This document shows, piece after piece, positions 56,196 to 64,000 of a stretch of DNA of 64,000 nt. Where the stretch lies: the NCBI RefSeq assembly GCF_040939125.1, contig NZ_CP162495.1:2046001-2110000 (forward strand). Direction: 5' to 3'. Position 1 is the first letter of the stretch. Every line of letters begins with the position of its first letter. Under the pieces are notes generated by a model, which did not search any database, was not told where the DNA came from, and saw only the letters and a list, made by a program, of their open reading frames with translations. Origin of the DNA: Clostridium sp. BJN0013. GTDB taxonomy: Bacteria; Bacillota; Clostridia; Clostridiales; Clostridiaceae. The translations under genes and the position numbers were made by a program.

Positions 56196-56360
56196 GATAG
56201 CTCTTCACAAATTAGATTTGTGACAGTTTTGCACATATTTTATACAAAACCAGTTAATCCAACATCAAAGCATCTGTTGAACACTTCGGCAAAATTTCCT
56301 TTTAAGTTTCTTCACTGTGCTTACCTCCAAAACTTTACTTATAAATTTTGCACCTCTATC
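56196..56360 (-). ncRNA. Lysine riboswitch (L box)
   Basis: Minus-strand landmarks in order: GATAGAGGTGC at the 5' side, GTAAGCACAGTGAAG, AAAAGGAAATTTTGCCGAAG, ACTGTCACAAATC, and the closing GAGCTATC that pairs with GATAG(AG). This matches the lysC/lysP leader aptamer of Firmicutes. It controls the permease downstream through the terminator at 56131-56160. Confidence 0.95.
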
Positions 56361-56363
56361 TTA

Positions 56364-56410
56364 AATATTCACTTATAGTACACGTACATTATGTACTATA
56401 AGTGAATATT
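56364..56410. repeat. Perfect 18-bp inverted repeat over the lysP promoter
   Basis: Arms 56364-56381 and 56393-56410 with an 11-nt centre that itself is palindromic (ACGTACATTATGTAC overlap). It covers the spacer and -10 region of the predicted promoter and ends 3 bases before the riboswitch. Possible operator. Confidence 0.7.
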
Positions 56411-56416
56411 AGTCAA
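56388..56416 (-). promoter_or_regulatory. Predicted promoter of the riboswitch-lysP transcript
   Basis: On the minus strand TTGACT (56411-56416), 17-bp spacer, CATAAT (56388-56393). The predicted start falls about 20 bases before the aptamer. Confidence 0.6.
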
Positions 56417-56477
56417 TGGTATTTTAATACATTTCTCTACTCTTTATGACAAAAATCAAAATATATTTTTAATGAAT

Positions 56478-56900
56478 TTATTTCATGTTACTGAGCTTTA
56501 AACTGTCAAAATAATCTTTTATCTTTAAATCCATACCTAATATATGTTCTGATATCCAATTATAAATAAAATCCAATAGTTTCAATACAGATTTTTGTAT
56601 ATCCTCATCCAACTCCTCTAAATCTAAACTTTCAATTTTATTTATAAAGGTATCATGGGCTTTTTTTTGTTCCTTATATCCAGGATAATCATAAAGTTTC
56701 ATTATTTTTTCTTCATCTTCAAAATGATATACAGTATATTCTTTGAGGTCATCAATTAAATTTAAAACATCTCCAAAATAATCTATGTGATTTTCATTTA
56801 TTATAAGTTCATATACAGATTCTCCTATTTCAAAAAGTCTTTTATGTTCTTCATCTATCCTTTTAATTCTACAATTGTAACTATCCTTCCATTCAAACAT
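56478..56900 (-). CDS. Bacteriohemerythrin with one altered iron ligand
   Basis: 140 residues, four-helix bundle. Ligands seen: H19 (DEEHKRLF), H59 and E63 (HFEDEE), H82 (KKAHDTF), H119 and D124 (EHILGMD). The usual H-x-x-x-H pair of helix 3 reads Q78-K-K-A-H82, so one His ligand of the diiron site is replaced by Gln. Family members bind O2 or act in oxygen sensing and iron handling. AGAGGGAGAGG ribosome binding site. Monocistronic. Confidence 0.87.
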   Translation of the reverse strand: MFEWKDSYNCRIKRIDEEHKRLFEIGESVYELIINENHIDYFGDVLNLIDDLKEYTVYHFEDEEKIMKLYDYPGYKEQKKAHDTFINKIESLDLEELDEDIQKSVLKLLDFIYNWISEHILGMDLKIKDYFDSLKLSNMK

Positions 56901-56982
56901 TTTATTACCTCTCCCTCTGATAAATTTATCTCCTATATATAAACAACTTGCCTATTAGATTAAAACTAACTCTTGATATATT

Positions 56983-57015
56983 TTTATCCGAAGCCTGAAC
57001 CTAACAATCATTTAA
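56983..57015 (-). repeat. Dispersed intergenic repeat, internally deleted copy
   Basis: TTTATCCGAAG is joined directly to CCTGAACCTAACAATCATTT, the two ends of a full copy such as 52711-52863. The interior is missing. Confidence 0.5.
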
Positions 57016-57084
57016 TATAAATATTGTTTTTCTTAATTATAACAAAAAATTAGAAAATACTAAACTATTCTATTTAATATAAAA

Positions 57085-57125
57085 AACACACCAAAATTGA
57101 AGTAATTTATCAATTTTGATGTGTT
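57085..57125 (-). terminator. Terminator of the YvlD-like gene
   Basis: A 16-bp stem with one G-T pair (57085-57100 and 57110-57125), followed on the minus strand by TTTTTT. Confidence 0.8.
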
Positions 57126-57205
57126 CTAAACAAAACTATTAAATTCTATTGTCAGATTATAATTTATATTATACTGTTAAGAATTAAATTTTAAAAAATA
57201 ACATT

Positions 57206-57568
57206 TTACATGATTCTTCCAGGAATTACAGCATCCAATATTCCTATAATAACTGATGCAATAATAGCTCCCAATATGGATACACTCATATTCGGCACTA
57301 AAAATTGAGTTAAATACAGTATTATAACTGCAATTACAAAACCTTTTATTCCTTTTCCAAAAGGGGATGCATCTACACCCATAAATTTTTCTACAAAATA
57401 GTCTATTAAACTTATTACAACTGCTGCCACTAAATAAGACCACAGTCCCACTATTCTAAAACCAGGTGTTAAAAATGAAGTTATCCCCAGTACAATTACT
57501 GTTAAAATAAATCTTACTATATAACTACCTATAGAAGATTTTTCTGACTCTCTTTTTGTATCACCCAC
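57206..57568 (-). CDS. YvlD-like membrane protein (phage holin 4_2 family)
   Basis: 120 residues from GTG 57568 (AAAAGGAG 8 bases upstream). Four hydrophobic helices; motifs SFLTPGFRIVG and LVPNMSVSILGAIIASVIIG with GILDAVIPG at the end fit PF04020 (YvlD), small membrane proteins linked to envelope stress in Bacilli. Not a phage gene in this context. Confidence 0.82.
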   Translation of the reverse strand: MGDTKRESEKSSIGSYIVRFILTVIVLGITSFLTPGFRIVGLWSYLVAAVVISLIDYFVEKFMGVDASPFGKGIKGFVIAVIILYLTQFLVPNMSVSILGAIIASVIIGILDAVIPGRIM

Positions 57569-57743
57569 GAAAGTCACTCCTTTTCAATAAAATATTTATT
57601 TTACATAAACATAGTCTTTACCTAAATCACAAAAAATATTTAAAAATAAAAAACTTTTTAAACTTAACATATTGACAAAAATATATATAATCTGCAATAT
57701 TTTATATATAAAAGACTCGCATTATGTATATTAAAAATCAATA

Positions 57744-57772
57744 TTGACAAAATAAGAGAAACAAGGTATAAG
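57744..57772 (+). promoter_or_regulatory. Sigma-A promoter
   Basis: TTGACA (57744-57749), 17-bp spacer, TATAAG (57767-57772), about 80 bases before the start of the gene at 57856. Confidence 0.7.
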
Positions 57773-57855
57773 TAATATTGTCTATATAGAACAAATTTTA
57801 AGTTTAAAAGTATAGATATATTAGTTCTAACAATTTATTGAAAAGGAGTATAATA

Positions 57856-58182
57856 ATGAAAACATTTCAAACTCTTATTGATGAAACTTTAAAATCCAGA
57901 GATTTGGATGAACTGGAGTCTGCTGCCGATTTATTTCAATTCGGCATTGAAAAGAGATACTATAATAAAAAACAAGCAAACGAATTCAACAATGCTTACT
58001 GGAAAACCAAAGATAAGCATTTAGCCCATGAAATTGCTAGTGAAATAAACTCCACCAGATTAAATGTTATAAGCATAGTTTCCAATGCCCCAATGAATAT
58101 AAAGAACAATAAAACTGAACTTTTAAACTATGTAAATGGACGAATAAAAGCACTTAGAGGTAAAATAAGCGGCATAAAATAA
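57856..58182 (+). CDS. Small charged helical protein, function unknown
   Basis: 108 residues from ATG 57856 (AAAAGGAG upstream). Predicted helical and soluble: LIDETLKSRDLDELESAADL, NKKQANEFNNAYWKTKDKH, and a basic end (GRIKALRGKISGIK). I do not recognise the family. It has its own consensus promoter and shares a bidirectional terminator with the SASP gene. Confidence 0.7.
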   Translation: MKTFQTLIDETLKSRDLDELESAADLFQFGIEKRYYNKKQANEFNNAYWKTKDKHLAHEIASEINSTRLNVISIVSNAPMNIKNNKTELLNYVNGRIKALRGKISGIK

Positions 58183-58240
58183 TTTATCCGAATTTATATA
58201 TTTCTATTAAAATATTTTAAAAATATATTATTACGTTGAA

Positions 58241-58272
58241 AAAGTCAGATGAAATGAATTTCATCTGACTTT
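58241..58272. terminator. Bidirectional terminator
   Basis: A perfect 15-bp stem (58241-58255 and 58258-58272) sits between the convergent genes ending at 58182 and 58287. Flanking A/T runs are short. Confidence 0.75.
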
Positions 58273-58286
58273 AGCTCATATTTATT

Positions 58287-58484
58287 CTATTTTAAATTCT
58301 GTTCATATGCCTGAACCATTTTTTTAACCATATTTCCACCTACAGAACCTGCTTCTCTTGAGGTAAGATCTCCATTATATCCTTCTTTTAAATTCACTCC
58401 TACTTCTCTTGCTGATTCCATCTTAAATCTATTTAAGGCTTCTTTAGCCTGTGGAACTAAAACTTTATTTGATCTATTTGCCAT
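58287..58484 (-). CDS. Alpha/beta-type small acid-soluble spore protein
   Basis: 65 residues. The SASP signature is complete: the GPR protease cleavage region in FKMESAREVGV and the DNA-binding LTSREAGSVGGNMVKKMV. Coats DNA in the forespore core and is degraded on germination. AGGAGG ribosome binding site. The promoter should be sigma-G type but was not clearly seen. Confidence 0.96.
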   Translation of the reverse strand: MANRSNKVLVPQAKEALNRFKMESAREVGVNLKEGYNGDLTSREAGSVGGNMVKKMVQAYEQNLK

Positions 58485-58718
58485 GATTAATTTCCTCCTC
58501 TTTTTCTGTATTCTTTTTTATATTCTGTGTTTTATATTACATTATAAGTTTGCTCCATATAAAAATTATTACACTATAAAGTTACATGAAAATAAGTTAA
58601 TATTTATTATAAATAGAAATATTTTATATAAATTATGTTAATCCTACAATTACATACAAAATAATCTTTTTTAAAGTATAATTAATATATATTAATTTTT
58701 AACAAGTAGGTGATTTTA

Positions 58719-59567
58719 TTGTATAAAAAAGGAGATCTTCATTTGCATACAACTGCTTCTGACGGTAGATTATCTCCTGCCGAAATAGTAAATAGTTCAA
58801 AAAAAGCAGGCTTGGATATAATCTCCATAACGGACCATGACACTATATCTGGTATAGACAGTGCTCTATACCAAGGAGAAAAGGTAAATATAAAGGTTAT
58901 TCCTGGACTGGAGTTATCTACCCTATATAATAACAAAAGCGTTCATATATTAGGTTACTTCAAAGACCCATCTTTTATATCATTGAAATTTAAAAATTTT
59001 TTAAACCAAATGGATTTATACAGGGTGGAAAGAGGCAAAAAAATAGTTGCTAATCTAAATAAATTTTTTAATATAAATATTTCTTATGAAAATATAGTAA
59101 AAAATGCCCATGGAATCATCACAAGGCCTCATATTGCTCAGGCCATTATAGATGAAGGATACAATTATAGTTTTCAGGATATATTTAAAAACTTTATAGG
59201 TGAATCCTGTGCAGCTTATGTACCTAATAAAAAACTTTCCACATTGGAAGGCATAAAAATGCTTCAATCATTAAATGCATTAGTTGTATTAGCCCATCCT
59301 GTACTTATAAAAGATATTGATATCGAAGAACTAATCAGGCTTCCTTTCCACGGTATAGAAGCAATTTATGCTAACAATACAAAAGAAGATACAAATAAAT
59401 TTATAGACTATGCTAAAAAATACAACAAAATAGTAACTGCAGGTTCCGATTTCCACGGCAGCACTTCACAAAAAGATAAGGACTCAAAACATTCCCACGC
59501 CCTAGGTCAAGTTTTTTTAGATGAGGATGGAATAAATATATTTTTAGATAAACTAAATAGCCTTTAA
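58719..59567 (+). CDS. PHP-domain phosphoesterase
   Basis: 283 residues from TTG 58719; the AAGTAGG site is 8 bases upstream. PHP metal ligands: GDLHLHTTASDG, TDHDTISG, the Glu in PGLELST, LAHPVLI and GSDFHG. Resembles YciV/RNase AM and nucleoside 3',5'-bisphosphate phosphatases of this family. Monocistronic. Confidence 0.88.
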   Translation: MYKKGDLHLHTTASDGRLSPAEIVNSSKKAGLDIISITDHDTISGIDSALYQGEKVNIKVIPGLELSTLYNNKSVHILGYFKDPSFISLKFKNFLNQMDLYRVERGKKIVANLNKFFNINISYENIVKNAHGIITRPHIAQAIIDEGYNYSFQDIFKNFIGESCAAYVPNKKLSTLEGIKMLQSLNALVVLAHPVLIKDIDIEELIRLPFHGIEAIYANNTKEDTNKFIDYAKKYNKIVTAGSDFHGSTSQKDKDSKHSHALGQVFLDEDGINIFLDKLNSL

Positions 59568-59590
59568 ATATACTAATTTTCATATAACTT

Positions 59591-59632
59591 AAAATGCTGT
59601 ATAACTAAAAGTTTCAGATTATACAGCATTTT
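59591..59632 (+). terminator. Terminator of the PHP gene
   Basis: A 14-bp perfect stem (59591-59604 and 59619-59632) followed by T-rich DNA; the last bases merge into a dispersed repeat copy. Confidence 0.8.
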
Positions 59633-59753
59633 TTATCCGAAGGCTATCATTGCTGATACTCCCATCTTCTTCAAATAAGTTCTTCTAGAGTTCAGATGGA
59701 GATAAGCAGTTCTCTACAGCAAACTCCACCTGAGCCTAAGAATCACTTGATTA
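59632..59753 (-). repeat. Dispersed intergenic repeat, copy lacking the CCCC module
   Basis: TTATCCGAAGGCTATCATTG, TGATACTCCCATCTTCTTCA, then TTCTAGAGTTCAGATGGAG with CAAACTCCACCTGAGCCTAA, and GAATCACTTGATT. Compared with 39211-39360 the GGGGATAAGCACTGCTACGC part is missing. It lies between convergent genes. Confidence 0.8.
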
Positions 59754-61151
59754 TATTCTATTTAAGAAAGCAGTATATCCTTTTACAGCTTCATATATAT
59801 CAGCTTTGCTGGCTACTTCCCAAGGTGCATGCATATTTTGCAGCGCTATGCCGCAGTCTATAACCTGCATATTATATCGTGCCAATATATAGGCTATGGT
59901 TCCTCCTCCCCCTTGATCCACCTTTCCAAGTTCTGAAGTTTGCCAGTACACATCATCTTTTTCCATTATATTTCTTAGTTCAGCTATATATTCTGGATTT
60001 GCATCATTGCACCCAGACTTTCCCCTGGAACCAGTATATTTATTAAATACTATCCCCTTGCCAAAATAAGCTGAATTGTTTTTTTCCATAACAGAGGGGT
60101 AATTAGGATCGAAAGCAGCACTAACATCTGAAGATAACATTTTTGAATTTGTCAAAACTCTCCTTAATTTTAGATCATTATAATCTCCACAAAGTGCTAT
60201 AGTTTCTGCCACTGTATTTTCAAAAAATCTTGAATGCATTCCAGTTGCCCCTACACTTCCTATTTCTTCTTTATCCACTAAAAGAGTAGTGCAGGTCTTG
60301 TCGGGATTGTTTATATTCATCATTGCCACAAAAGAGGTATATGCACATATTCTATCATCCTGTCCATAAGCCATAATCATACTTCTATCCAATCCAAAAT
60401 CCCTAGCAGGTCCTGCAGGAACTACCTCCAGTTCAGCAGATATAAAATCCTCTTCTTCTATTTTATATTTATCATTTAATAGCCTCAAAATATTTTGTTT
60501 TACCCTGTCTTTAGCTTCCTTATCCTGAATTGGAATACTTCCAATTAATATGTTTAAATCCTCTCCCTCTATTACTTTGTTTGCCTTTTTTTCCATCTGG
60601 GTTGAAGATAAATGTACAAGTAAATCAGATATTCCAACCACAGGTTCATCCTCTTTTTCTCCCATTACTATCTCTACTTTACTGCCGTCCTTTTTTACTA
60701 CTACTCCGTGAATGGCAAGAGGAATTGTAACCCACTGATATTTTTTTATGCCCCCGTAATAATGAGTATCTAAAAGTGCAAGATCTGTGTCTTCATAGAG
60801 AGGATTTTGTTTTAAATCAATTCTTGGAGAATCTACATGAGCCCCCAGTATTCTCATGCCTTCTTGCATATCTTTACTTCCAATTATAAAAAGTGCTAAA
60901 GTTTTGTCCTTATTATTAGCATAAATTTTATCACCTGGTTTTAAAGTAGCTTTTTCATTTATAATATCTTCCAAATTTTTATATCCATTTTTTTCAGCTC
61001 TAAATATAAATTCTCTTATACATTCTCTCTCGGTTTTACACCTGGACATAAAATCCTTATATCCATCTGATAACTCAAAAAGAAGTTTAAAATCTTTTTT
61101 TGAATATTTATCCCAGGCATATTTATACTTTTTAGTTAAATCCTTTGACAT
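59751..61151 (-). CDS. M18-family aminopeptidase
   Basis: 466 residues. The metal and catalytic residues are readable: ILGAHVDSPRID, YGQDDRICAYTS, VDKEEIGSVGATG and SDVSAAFDPNYP. C-terminal GGGGTIAYILARYNMQVIDC and QNMHAPWEVASKAD carry the last His. A di-zinc dodecameric aminopeptidase for neutral or acidic N-terminal residues. Monocistronic. Confidence 0.93.
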   Translation of the reverse strand: MSKDLTKKYKYAWDKYSKKDFKLLFELSDGYKDFMSRCKTERECIREFIFRAEKNGYKNLEDIINEKATLKPGDKIYANNKDKTLALFIIGSKDMQEGMRILGAHVDSPRIDLKQNPLYEDTDLALLDTHYYGGIKKYQWVTIPLAIHGVVVKKDGSKVEIVMGEKEDEPVVGISDLLVHLSSTQMEKKANKVIEGEDLNILIGSIPIQDKEAKDRVKQNILRLLNDKYKIEEEDFISAELEVVPAGPARDFGLDRSMIMAYGQDDRICAYTSFVAMMNINNPDKTCTTLLVDKEEIGSVGATGMHSRFFENTVAETIALCGDYNDLKLRRVLTNSKMLSSDVSAAFDPNYPSVMEKNNSAYFGKGIVFNKYTGSRGKSGCNDANPEYIAELRNIMEKDDVYWQTSELGKVDQGGGGTIAYILARYNMQVIDCGIALQNMHAPWEVASKADIYEAVKGYTAFLNRI

Positions 61152-61274
61152 TTCTATCTCTCCTTATCTATATTTAACTTACAACAATACTATGAAAAAA
61201 ACAAATGGTAACATTCATTTTATTACCATTTATATTTTATCACAATAATTTTATTACAATGCTATTAAATTAAC

Positions 61275-62213
61275 TTAAAGCCATTTTTTTCTCTTAAATA
61301 CACATATAAGAGTTATTGCTACAACTACCATAATCAATATCACATAATGACATCCATTGTCCCGTTCTACAAAAGGTATTCCTTTTAAGTTCATACCATA
61401 CATGCTGCTTATTAAATTTAAGGGCAAAAATATGGTTGCTATTACTGTGAAAATTTTCATAAGTTCATTGGTTTTATTGGCTATTTCTGATTCAAAAGCT
61501 TCTCTAACCAAAGCTAAATCTTGAACTAAACTTTCCAGTGAAGACATGAGTTTCTCTATTTTTTTATTTAAATTTATAAAATACTTCATACTCTCTTTAT
61601 CAATTACAAGGTTATCATTTATAACTAAACTATCTCCTATGTATATAAGGGGACTTAAATATTTTCTTATTTTATAAACTTGTCTTCTAAGAGTTATTAA
61701 ATTATCTATTTGTTCATGTCTTGGGTTTTTTAAAATACTTATTTCAATTCTGTCTGCTTCAACTTCTAGTTCAGATATTATATCATGATTTCTAACTACT
61801 ATCCTATCTAAAATATAATAAAGAAGTATACATACTTTTGGATTATCTTTAAGTACAAAACAATTTTTAGAATCATTTATATCCTTTATTAAAATATCTA
61901 ATATGTCAATTCTGTCCTTGTATACAGTTATAATATACTTTCTACTTAAAAATACATTTAATTCTTTAGATATCACTATTTCTTCCACATAGCTAAGTAC
62001 ATTGAATATTAAAAAGATATATCCATCAAAAAAACTTATTTTTGGTACCTGTGAAAAACTTTTACACTCATCTATCGTTTCTCTGTCTACTGGTATAAAA
62101 TCCTCTAATCTGTCAATTTCATCTATAGATAAAATTATCCAATAATGATTATCCATAAGATCAATATTTCTGGCAATTTCCCGGAAATCATTATCTATAT
62201 TTAATATTCTCAC
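61275..62213 (-). CDS. CorA-family magnesium/divalent cation transporter
   Basis: 312 residues from GTG 62213 (GGTGG 8 bases upstream). Long cytosolic alpha/beta plus helical domain, then two C-terminal transmembrane helices with the YGMNLKG signature between them (GMN ion-selection loop) and a basic end (KRKKW). Forms a pentamer in the inner membrane. Confidence 0.92.
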   Translation of the reverse strand: MRILNIDNDFREIARNIDLMDNHYWIILSIDEIDRLEDFIPVDRETIDECKSFSQVPKISFFDGYIFLIFNVLSYVEEIVISKELNVFLSRKYIITVYKDRIDILDILIKDINDSKNCFVLKDNPKVCILLYYILDRIVVRNHDIISELEVEADRIEISILKNPRHEQIDNLITLRRQVYKIRKYLSPLIYIGDSLVINDNLVIDKESMKYFINLNKKIEKLMSSLESLVQDLALVREAFESEIANKTNELMKIFTVIATIFLPLNLISSMYGMNLKGIPFVERDNGCHYVILIMVVVAITLICVFKRKKWL

Positions 62214-62477
62214 AAAAAACACCACCAATAAAAACTACAGCTTATAATTTAGGCATTTAAAAATACAATTTATGAATTCCAATCTATATATCTGTCACCT
62301 AGTATAAGTTCAGCTTATATTAGTGTGTTAATTTTAATCATAAATAATTCGTTATTTCTAATAGATATAATTTTATCAGCTTTTTTACTGTGTATACTGC
62401 AAGAAGTACTGACAATGGAAGCTAACAAAAATCAACTAAACTCATATTATATAAATATAAATTATTAGGGGGTTCTT

Positions 62478-63320
62478 ATGATACCATATTTTATAAAATT
62501 CACAGATGTAATGGATTTAATTCTTGCTAATCCTTATTTAAATCTTCCATATGTAAGGCCTGGTATTACGATGTTTACACCTTTACCTTTATATAGATTT
62601 ATTACTTATAATATTCTTGGCAGCACAAATAAAATAAGTAAAGCTCAAATGAATGCTTTAACTGTATGGAGAAAATATATTGTTCAGCTTGCAAAAAATC
62701 ATTCAAAGGAAATGTATATTAATGGATCACCCATAGAAAATAATGTAAGTTTAACATTTGATGATGGTCCCGATTCATCAGTAACACCTAGAATACTAGA
62801 TATCTTAAAAAGTAATAATATAAAAGCTAATTTTTTCTTTGTAGGAACTCAAATAAACTACTTTCCCAATATGGTAAAAAGAGCCTATGATGAAGGACAT
62901 TTAATATTGAACCATAGTTGGAATCATCCATATTTCACTAAAATAAACATTAAAAGAATACAAGATGAGATTATTCTTACTGAAAATAAAATAAAGGATA
63001 TTATTGGTAAAAGGCCTACTTTAGTGAGACCTCCATATGGAGCAACAGATGAAAAAGTTTTAACTGCAGTTAGTGGAACAAATAATAAAATTGTCATTTG
63101 GTCCATTGATTCCATGGATTGGGTTCAGAATATAAATAAACAAACTATTGTAAAAAACATACTGGATAATGTAAGGCCAGGTGATATTATTTTAATGCAC
63201 AGCAGCCTGGGACATAAAATAAATATAGAGGTTTTACCAGAAATTATAAATGAATTAAAAAGAAAGGGTTATAGAATTGTTGATTTAAGCGTATTGCTAA
63301 AAATAAATCCATATAAATAA
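62478..63320 (+). CDS. Polysaccharide deacetylase (NodB domain)
   Basis: 280 residues, AGGGGG ribosome binding site. NodB domain from about residue 88: SLTFDDGPDSSVT (first Asp pair), NHSWNHPYF (metal His pair), RPPYGATDEKV, and IILMHSS near the end. The N-terminal ~85 residues are unusual: no clear signal peptide but a partly hydrophobic region, so export is uncertain. Likely peptidoglycan or poly-N-acetylglucosamine deacetylase. Confidence 0.9.
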   Translation: MIPYFIKFTDVMDLILANPYLNLPYVRPGITMFTPLPLYRFITYNILGSTNKISKAQMNALTVWRKYIVQLAKNHSKEMYINGSPIENNVSLTFDDGPDSSVTPRILDILKSNNIKANFFFVGTQINYFPNMVKRAYDEGHLILNHSWNHPYFTKINIKRIQDEIILTENKIKDIIGKRPTLVRPPYGATDEKVLTAVSGTNNKIVIWSIDSMDWVQNINKQTIVKNILDNVRPGDIILMHSSLGHKINIEVLPEIINELKRKGYRIVDLSVLLKINPYK

Positions 63321-63566
63321 AATAATTATAACAGTCTTAACCTCCCTTTCTGAAAGATGCTAAATTTATAGGACTTAATTGTACAATCTATATGCCAGTT
63401 ATGTCACAATTATAAATTTTTATACATTATAGATATTTTGCTGGTGAGATAAAAGTTGAAAATAAAGAATAAATTTATCACAGGTATATATTAGTGATTT
63501 AATTAATATAGATGAAATAAATACTGTAACTTAGGACACAGTTATTCTAATATAGAAGGTGATATA

Positions 63567-64000
63567 GTGAAAAATAAAATATATAAGGATATAATTTTAA
63601 TATTTATAATGGGTGCGTTATATATGGTTCTTGAAGGCATGTGGCGTGGATGGACTCATGTAAGTATGTTAGTGGTGGGAGGAATAAGTGCCTTTTTAAT
63701 AGGTAGATTAAATGAACATCCAGTTTTCTATGACCGTAAAATGTGGCAGGAGTGCATCATCGGTACTGCTATAATTCTTGTTTTGGAATTTGCTTCAGGC
63801 ATGGTATTAAATATGTGGCTAAAGCTTGATATATGGGATTATTCTAATACATGGGGTAATTTATATGGCCAGATATGTATACCTTATGCAATATTATGGT
63901 TTATGTTAGTGCCATTTTGTGTATTTGTGGACGACTATTTAAGATATAAACTGTTTGGTGCAAAAAAGCCACTGGAATTATTACAGAATTATAAGGATTT
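63567..64000 (+). CDS. CmpB-type putative ABC transporter membrane protein, 5' part
   Basis: At least 144 residues from GTG 63567 (GAAGGTGAT upstream), cut by the right edge. Motifs ALYMVLEGMWRGWTHVSM, IGRLNEHP, VLEFASGMVLNMWLKLDIWD and NLYGQICIPYAILWF match PF06541 (ABC_trans_CmpB), a four-to-five-helix membrane family of unknown function common in Clostridia. Confidence 0.85.
   Translation, partial: MKNKIYKDIILIFIMGALYMVLEGMWRGWTHVSMLVVGGISAFLIGRLNEHPVFYDRKMWQECIIGTAIILVLEFASGMVLNMWLKLDIWDYSNTWGNLYGQICIPYAILWFMLVPFCVFVDDYLRYKLFGAKKPLELLQNYKD

Noticed and set aside
57177-57443. 88-codon minus-strand frame rich in Cys, Tyr and Asn
   Set aside because: Overlaps the YvlD-like gene in another frame; odd composition and no ribosome binding site.
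57206-57568. Phage holin / prophage gene
   Set aside because: The family name refers to holins, but the context is core genes and the sequence fits YvlD; no prophage genes nearby.
28599-59753. CRISPR array
   Set aside because: The repeats are long, far apart, in both orientations and lack regular spacers; no cas genes are present.

Overview
The window is AT-rich, uses TTG and GTG starts often, has strong GGAGG ribosome binding sites, and carries spore genes (spoVA cluster, an alpha/beta SASP). Together with the gene order miaB-mutS-mutL-miaA-hfq-ynbB, the IspH-S1 fusion and the argCJBD operon, this points to a spore-forming Clostridium of cluster I. The C. kluyveri / C. ljungdahlii neighbourhood is my inference. 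No rRNA, tRNA or CRISPR array was seen.

Left end (1-6.5 kb) is accessory DNA. It holds the 3' end of a Gly/Ala-rich secreted-looking protein with a small membrane protein behind it, a decayed IS200-type element, a C-terminally truncated IS110 transposase with its structured upstream non-coding end, a small hydrophobic peptide, and a broken IS3 transposase interrupted by a complete-looking group II intron. Next comes a spore operon (6.5-9.8 kb): DUF1657, DUF421, spoVAC, spoVAD, spoVAE, DUF1657. It resembles the mobile spoVA-2mob heat-resistance operon of Bacillus and ends at a perfect hairpin. A second decayed IS200 copy lies at 10.5-11.1 kb.

From 11 kb on the window is mostly chromosomal core: a YitT membrane protein; a three-gene cluster related to 2-hydroxyacyl-CoA dehydratase activase and DUF2229; a Xer-type recombinase; lexA with its own LexA box; ynbB, hfq, miaA, mutL, mutS and miaB; a GT-C-like membrane protein; an aspartate-type aminotransferase; speD; ispH-S1 and cmk; a BaiN-like flavoprotein; an RpiR regulator; rluB plus a YpmA-like small gene; a family 2 glycosyltransferase; a nitrilase-family amidase; tcdA; luxS; a two-TM potassium channel; argC-argJ-argB-argD; two YprB-like nucleases around a HAD phosphatase and a CBS protein; argS; galE; an amino acid permease under a lysine riboswitch; a bacteriohemerythrin lacking one usual iron ligand; a YvlD-like protein; a SASP; a PHP phosphoesterase; an M18 aminopeptidase; a CorA transporter; a polysaccharide deacetylase; and the start of a CmpB-type membrane protein cut by the right edge.

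The least explained signals are non-coding. A family of about 120-150 bp hairpin-forming intergenic repeats occurs in at least nine full or partial copies between 28 and 60 kb. A promoter-to-terminator unit of about 150 nt sits between galE and argS. Other items are a terminator-like hairpin in the arg leader, an 18-bp palindrome over the promoter of the lysine riboswitch transcript, and two genes whose Shine-Dalgarno is separated from the start codon by a small hairpin.
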